From positions 124,001 to 188,000 of the forward strand of contig JANQPA010000101.1 in assembly GCA_028285545.1 (NCBI GenBank): DNA of 64,000 nt. The letters are read 5' to 3'. This document shows positions 59,384-64,000 of the stretch, piece by piece; position 1 is the stretch's first letter; every line of letters begins with the position of its first letter. The notes beneath the pieces are model-generated. The model did no database searches and had not been told where the DNA came from. It saw only the letters and a list, made by a program, of their open reading frames with translations. The position numbers were made by a program, and so were the translations under genes. The DNA comes from Saprospiraceae bacterium. Its GTDB lineage: Bacteria; Bacteroidota; Bacteroidia; Chitinophagales; Saprospiraceae.

Positions 59384-62300
59384 CTACTTGCGCATCTCAG
59401 ATGGTTTAACACTAAATTCCTTAGCAAAGGAACGACTAAAGTGGGAGAAATCCTTATAGCCTACCTGCAGAGCAATTTCTCCAATGGGCAGATCGGTCGT
59501 TTCCAATAAGGATTTTGCCTTTTGCAAACGAATAGAACGAATATAATTGGCCACAGGTTGTCCGGTTAATGCCTTCAGCTTGCGGTACAACTGCGAACGG
59601 CTCATAGCCATCGCTTTGCCTAAATAATTCGTATTGAAAGAGGCATTACCAATATTCGAAATTATGATTTGATGGAATTCTTCAAGGAAAGCTGCTTCTC
59701 GCGCTTCTGCTTCGCTTGGTTCTTCCTGTAAGTGGACAGGTGCAAGTAAGTGTTCCCGTAACCGTTTACACTGCAAGGCCAAGTTTTTCAACCTTACCAA
59801 TAATTCTTCCTTATCGAAAGGCTTGGTTAGATAAGCATCTGCTCCATGAGTAAGCCCTTTAACCTTATCCTCCTGTGTTGCTTTGGCCGTCAACATGATT
59901 ATAGGGATATGACTAGTCCGCCGATCTTGCTTTAAGCGTTTGCATACTTCAAAACCATCCAGTTCTGGCATCATCACATCGCATAGGATAAAGTCGGGAA
60001 CAATTTCCAGGGCCTTTTCAATCCCCTCCTTACCATTCCGGGCATAATGGCTGGAATATTTTTGATCTAAACAGGAGATGATGTACTCTGTGACATCGGC
60101 GTTATCTTCAATTATTAGGATTGTTGATTGTTCATTATTAATTGTCGGCTGGGGATTGCTGGTCACTAATTGAGAGATAAGCTCCTCTTCAGGAGATGGA
60201 GGAACTGGAGACTTAATACTGGATGCTAGTAGCTGGCCACTAGTGGCTGCCCCGGAACCAGCCATCGACCCTCGACTGTCAACGGTCAGGCTCTCTTTCA
60301 CAAAAACTGGCAATAACACCCGAAACATCGTCCCCTTATTCACTACACTTTCTACCTCAATCTTCCCATCCAACAACTTCACCATTTCTTTCAGCAAAGC
60401 CAAACCAATACCTGAACCCTCTCCCGATTGGGCATTGTCCCGATAGCTATCGGGATCTGCCTGGTAAAATCGATCAAAGATATGAGGAAGTTTATGCTCA
60501 GGGATACCTTTGCCGGTGTCCTCAACTACCAACTCTAAATAAGGTTTATCTGCTTTAAAAGTCTGGGTCACAATGACCTTTACACTGCCATATTCCGGCG
60601 TAAACTTAATGGCATTGGACAATAAATTGATAAGGATCAGCTGCAGTTTCTTTTCGTCGAAATCCATGATCAGTTGCTCCTCTTTGGAAAAGAAAGCCAG
60701 GTTCAAATACTTATTTTGAGCCAGGGAGTGGCAGGATTCGGTTAAGTATTTTAGGAAGGGTATGACATCGCCTTGCACCCAATTAATGCCCATGCTATTA
60801 GATTCCAATTTTGAAAGGTCGAGGAGTTGGTTAACCATGCCCAACAATTGCTCGCTATTGCGTTGAATGAGTTTTTTACTCTTTTCAGGGCCATTAATTT
60901 GATTAGCCATCCCCTTGATTACGGTCAAAGGGGTACGGAATTCGTGGGTTATATTGGTATAAAACCGGCTTTTGAACCGATTGATTTCATCCAGACGATT
61001 GGCTCTTTCCTTTTCCAATTGAAAGTTAGCTTGTAATTGCCAGCGTCGACGCTGATAAAGATACAAGCCAGTTAATAGTAAAATGAATGTCATAATATAA
61101 AGAGCATAAGCCCACCACCTTTGCCACCACGGAGCCTGGATGTAAATGGCCAAAGTGGCTCCTTTCTCATTCCAAACCCCATCATTGTTTGAGCCTTTTA
61201 CTCTAAAAGTATAATGGCCAGGACTAAGATTGGTATAGTTAGCAAAAGGTTTGCCAGCATCAGTGCTAATCCAATCTTTATCATAATTTACAAGGCGATA
61301 TTGATATTGGTTCTTTTCAGGACTCAGATAATTCAAAGCCCTGAACTCAAAATAAAGGTCTTTCTGCCAATGCAACAAGGATAGCGACTTGGCATAAGGA
61401 GCCTGTTTATTAAGAGGAGATTTGTTTTCTAAAGTATCGGAAAAGGTATCTGCAATAGGTACAACTTTATTATTGATCTTTATATCGGAAATCAAGATCG
61501 TAGGAATATTTGGGTTATCGCGGATGCTATCGGGGTAAAAACGTACAAAACCATCTTTTGTGCCAAAGTACATTTCTCCATTTTTTGTTTTCAAAAGAGG
61601 ATTGTGATTAAAATGATTAGAGGGTAAACCATCAGCTCGATCATAGTTTCTAAATTGCTCCGTTTCTGGATTAAATCGAGATAACCCATTGCGGGTGCTG
61701 ATCCATAAATTACTTTGTCCATCTTTTAATAAGCCCATGACAATATTACTGGGTAATCCGTCAGTTTGTGTCCAGAATTTGACAGCCTTGGTGACCGGGT
61801 TAAAATGGACTAAGCCCTTATTATAGGTGCCTATCCAAAGCCCCCCTTCTTTACCTTCCAGAATGCTGGTAATGGAATGAACAGGAAGTATAGAAAAGGG
61901 GTAATGCGTATAGTTTTTTCGGTCGGGATCGATTTTCAAGATACCTTCGTCCGAATCCAGCCATAAATTACCTCTTTGATCTTCAAAAAAGGCATCTGTT
62001 AGCTTGGCAATGGGCTCTCCCGTTTCAGCATGATACAATGGAAAAGGTTTAAAGGAATTATCATTTGAATCAAAACGGTATAATTCTTTACCTCTTAATT
62101 GCGTCCAAATCTCGCCTTGCCTATCCCGAAAAATATAAGGTGTTTGAGGATCATTTAATTGAATATCACTTATATTCAAAGGAATAATCTGACCACTTTC
62201 GGGATGAGCTTTATAAAGACCTTTGTTCCAAGTGCCTGTCCATAACCAACCTTGTTCATCTTCAAAAAAAGTTGTAAAATTCAATTTCTTTGAATCAATA

Positions 62301-63487
62301 GATCTATAAAATTGATTTGACACTGGATCAAATCGAGTCAATCCATCTCTGAAAGCGATCCATAATTGACCATCTTTCCGTTCATAAAAAAATTTTACGC
62401 CATTGTCTCTTTGAATAGAATGCCGATATTGGTAAGACTGGAATCCTTTGCGATCACTACTCCAATAGGAAACACCAGAAACAAACAAACCCAACCACAT
62501 ATTGTCCTCCCGATCCCGAAAAATGGTCCAGATTTCTCCCTCTTCTGGCACTTCAAGAGTGCCGGAAGAATCTTTAAAAGGAAAAAATCGATTACTTACT
62601 GGATCAAAAAAACTCAAACCAGATCCTGTGCCAATCCAAAATCGTCCGTTTTGATCCTCAGCTATGGATCTGATCCAATTGCTTGTTAAGCCGAGGTTTT
62701 TGCCGAGTTCATTCCTATAGTTGATAAAGTTATTTTGCTTTCTATCAAGTAGGAAAATCCCGTTACTATAGGTCCCTATCCAAATCCTATTACGCCCATC
62801 TTCATAAATAGTAGTGACAAATTGCCCTTTTGAACCTTTAATTCCACCTGGTAAAGGATAAAAATTAAAGGAACTATCTCTATAAGAAAAAGTATATACT
62901 CCATTTGAAACACCAAACCACAGATTATCATGGCTGTCCCCGGAAATGCAAAAGATCTTCTCTTTTTCAACGCCTTTTGGTAAAGGAACTGGAAAAGGTA
63001 CCAATTGCTTTTTTTGCCGGTCAAACCTCCAAATCCCTAAATCCCAGCTCCCAACCCAGAGATTTCCTCTCTTATCTTCATAAATTCTCTGTAGAACGGT
63101 CTTTTGAGCATCAGGCAAGGTATATTCAGTAAAAATATTTTTTTCGGGATCATAACAATTGATATGGAAATTAAATCCAGTAAACCATAACTTTCCCTGA
63201 CTATCCTCCAAAATATCTGTTATAGAGCTAAGGCTAATACTTCCCAGCGTTTTAGGGTCCGGAATATAATTCTTCATTGTCAAGCCATCATAACGACTAA
63301 GGCCTGATTGGGTACCAAACCACATAAACCCTTTACTATCCTGATAAATACTCTGAACTTGCCCTCCCGGTAGACCGTCTTCCATGGTTAGGCGTTCAAA
63401 TTTGAGATTTGGAATTTGAGGAAAAACGAAGACGGGAATAAAAATTAATGAAAGGAGTAAAAACAATATGGAAGAGCTTCCTCGCAT
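59384..63487 (-). CDS. Hybrid two-component sensor kinase/response regulator with AraC HTH (HTCS)
   Basis: 1367 residues, one-protein signalling. From the N-terminus: signal peptide, about 14 Reg_prop beta-propeller repeats (e.g. DSKGFMWFGTQSGLSRYDG), a Y_Y_Y domain (about 695-790), one transmembrane helix (about 795-815), a histidine kinase with HEFRTPLTVIKG (His about 848) and the ATPase boxes NLLSNAIKFTPEYG, VEDTGKGIP and GEGSGIGLALL. A receiver follows with DFILCDVMMPELDGF (Asp about 1170), and an AraC-type HTH (IGEIALQVGYKDFSHFSRSFAKEF). HTCS proteins normally control polysaccharide loci; no such locus is next to it. An 18-base palindrome is inserted in the ATP-lid codons. Confidence 0.95.
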   Translation of the reverse strand: MRGSSSILFLLLSLIFIPVFVFPQIPNLKFERLTMEDGLPGGQVQSIYQDSKGFMWFGTQSGLSRYDGLTMKNYIPDPKTLGSISLSSITDILEDSQGKLWFTGFNFHINCYDPEKNIFTEYTLPDAQKTVLQRIYEDKRGNLWVGSWDLGIWRFDRQKKQLVPFPVPLPKGVEKEKIFCISGDSHDNLWFGVSNGVYTFSYRDSSFNFYPLPGGIKGSKGQFVTTIYEDGRNRIWIGTYSNGIFLLDRKQNNFINYRNELGKNLGLTSNWIRSIAEDQNGRFWIGTGSGLSFFDPVSNRFFPFKDSSGTLEVPEEGEIWTIFRDREDNMWLGLFVSGVSYWSSDRKGFQSYQYRHSIQRDNGVKFFYERKDGQLWIAFRDGLTRFDPVSNQFYRSIDSKKLNFTTFFEDEQGWLWTGTWNKGLYKAHPESGQIIPLNISDIQLNDPQTPYIFRDRQGEIWTQLRGKELYRFDSNDNSFKPFPLYHAETGEPIAKLTDAFFEDQRGNLWLDSDEGILKIDPDRKNYTHYPFSILPVHSITSILEGKEGGLWIGTYNKGLVHFNPVTKAVKFWTQTDGLPSNIVMGLLKDGQSNLWISTRNGLSRFNPETEQFRNYDRADGLPSNHFNHNPLLKTKNGEMYFGTKDGFVRFYPDSIRDNPNIPTILISDIKINNKVVPIADTFSDTLENKSPLNKQAPYAKSLSLLHWQKDLYFEFRALNYLSPEKNQYQYRLVNYDKDWISTDAGKPFANYTNLSPGHYTFRVKGSNNDGVWNEKGATLAIYIQAPWWQRWWAYALYIMTFILLLTGLYLYQRRRWQLQANFQLEKERANRLDEINRFKSRFYTNITHEFRTPLTVIKGMANQINGPEKSKKLIQRNSEQLLGMVNQLLDLSKLESNSMGINWVQGDVIPFLKYLTESCHSLAQNKYLNLAFFSKEEQLIMDFDEKKLQLILINLLSNAIKFTPEYGSVKVIVTQTFKADKPYLELVVEDTGKGIPEHKLPHIFDRFYQADPDSYRDNAQSGEGSGIGLALLKEMVKLLDGKIEVESVVNKGTMFRVLLPVFVKESLTVDSRGSMAGSGAATSGQLLASSIKSPVPPSPEEELISQLVTSNPQPTINNEQSTILIIEDNADVTEYIISCLDQKYSSHYARNGKEGIEKALEIVPDFILCDVMMPELDGFEVCKRLKQDRRTSHIPIIMLTAKATQEDKVKGLTHGADAYLTKPFDKEELLVRLKNLALQCKRLREHLLAPVHLQEEPSEAEAREAAFLEEFHQIIISNIGNASFNTNYLGKAMAMSRSQLYRKLKALTGQPVANYIRSIRLQKAKSLLETTDLPIGEIALQVGYKDFSHFSRSFAKEFSVKPSEMRK
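60438..60455. repeat. 18-bp palindrome inside the HTCS kinase domain
   Basis: TCCCGATAGCTATCGGGA is a perfect palindrome. It encodes, on the minus strand, PDSYRD in the loop between FDRFYQ and GEGSGIG (the ATP lid). As I recall, the core CCCGATAGCTATCGGG is frequent in several Bacteroidota genomes, so this may be a repeat that has invaded a tolerant loop. Confidence 0.6.
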
Positions 63488-63714
63488 GGGCTTTAATTAT
63501 TTGACTAAAATAAGAAATATTTTGGAAGCCCAACTCCCTGTCACCTCGCCAAAGTCAAAGCACCTGACAATACATCCGAATACTTATTACCATCTTTCAG
63601 ATAGCCTTCTACATAAAGCTATCAGACTATAACGTATTAAAATTGTTATTAATTCTTGTTTTTACACAAGTCCACTTGTTGTTACCAATAGTCCCTTAAC
63701 AATAAGTGTATGAC

Positions 63715-64000
63715 CTAAAGCGCCTCCAATATCTGAGCAGTATGTGAAGCAGTCTTGACTTTAGTAAACACCTTTTCAATAATTCCTTTTTCATCAATAA
63801 CAAAGGTGGTTCGAAATACCCCCATAAAGGTATGTCCAAACATTTTTTTCTGGCCCCAAACTCCATACTTTTTTAAGACTTCCTGTTCTGGATCCACTAA
63901 CAAAGGGAATGGCAAGCCAAATTTCTTGATGAAATTTTTATGCTTACGAGCACTATCCGGACTTACTCCCAATAATTCAAATCCTTGTTTCTTAAGATCA
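63715..64000 (-). CDS. bcp: Peroxiredoxin Bcp/PrxQ family, partial (5' end outside the window)
   Basis: The visible 95 residues are the C-terminal part: DLKKQGFELLGVSPDSARKH, KNFIKKFGLPFPLLVDPEQEVLKKYGVWG, then GHTFMGVFRTTFVIDEKGIIEKVFTKVKTASH. They match Bcp peroxiredoxins, which reduce peroxides through thioredoxin. The peroxidatic cysteine lies upstream of the window edge and cannot be seen. The frame remains open to base 64000. The 227-base gap before it, 63488-63714, holds only a small GATAGC/GCTATC pairing and no gene. Confidence 0.88.
   Translation of the reverse strand, partial: DLKKQGFELLGVSPDSARKHKNFIKKFGLPFPLLVDPEQEVLKKYGVWGQKKMFGHTFMGVFRTTFVIDEKGIIEKVFTKVKTASHTAQILEAL

Overview
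The window comes from an AT-rich member of the Bacteroidota. Evidence: paired TonB-dependent receptors and DUF4249 lipoproteins, a hybrid two-component system with Reg_prop, Y_Y_Y and AraC-HTH domains, DUF2723, DUF4175, DUF4837, DUF3127 and DUF4834-type genes, lipoproteins without a consistent Shine-Dalgarno, and several promoters fitting the Bacteroidota form TAnnTTTG. A mevalonate-pathway decarboxylase, a fused aspartokinase/homoserine dehydrogenase and an alpha-oxoamine (serine-palmitoyl-type) synthase suggest a free-living aerobe, perhaps Saprospiria or a relative. The class-level call is inference only. No rRNA, tRNA, CRISPR array or intact insertion sequence was seen, and most of the window reads as ordinary core chromosome.

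Layout. 0-15.8 kb is housekeeping: OmpH (cut by the left edge), murI, trmB, two alpha/beta hydrolases, an ornithine-cyclodeaminase-family enzyme, dapD, pth, a MurG-like glycosyltransferase, a tiny unannotated-type lipoprotein, then a minus-strand block HU - TPR lipoprotein - 31-residue mS38/COX24-like basic protein - RNase G, and on the plus strand yicC-gmk. 15.9-29.3 kb holds the first TonB receptor/DUF4249 pair, an OmpA lipoprotein, a hydrolase, an M1 aminopeptidase, a very large DUF4175 coiled-coil protein, and an anti-sigma-type ATPase overlapping ybeY.

29.3-37.4 kb is biosynthetic. thrA-thrB-thrC form a threonine operon behind a good promoter. They are followed by mvaD-rhodanese and the oxoamine synthase. 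An exact ParB centromere site (parS) lies between thrC and mvaD, and a near-match lies inside thrC. This suggests the window is in the origin-proximal part of the chromosome. 37.7-47.2 kb contains an ankyrin-like protein, a small heat-shock gene behind what looks like a sigma-54 promoter, a divergent NRAMP transporter, a GT2 glycosyltransferase, a VanX-type dipeptidase, MoxR, DUF4837, an ECF-like sigma factor and htpG.

47.2-64 kb starts with a strong hairpin plus T-tract standing upstream of the second TonB receptor with no gene before it (candidate attenuator or small RNA). The receptor/DUF4249 pair follows, separated by a 50-nt palindrome. Next are DUF2723, a hexamer microsatellite in the leader of a DUF4834-like gene, rluA-type synthase, rsmG, an ArsC-fold protein lacking its catalytic cysteine, DUF3127 with an SSB-like acidic tail, a Trp-rich repeat protein, two NTF2-like proteins, the 1367-residue hybrid sensor/regulator, and a Bcp peroxiredoxin cut by the right edge.

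The items most worth a second look are the two parS-type sites, the sigma-54 promoter architecture at the hsp20 gene, the orphan terminator upstream of the second receptor, the nested inverted repeats at 21.4-21.6 kb, and the two very small genes (33 and 31 codons). I found no clearly new multi-gene system.
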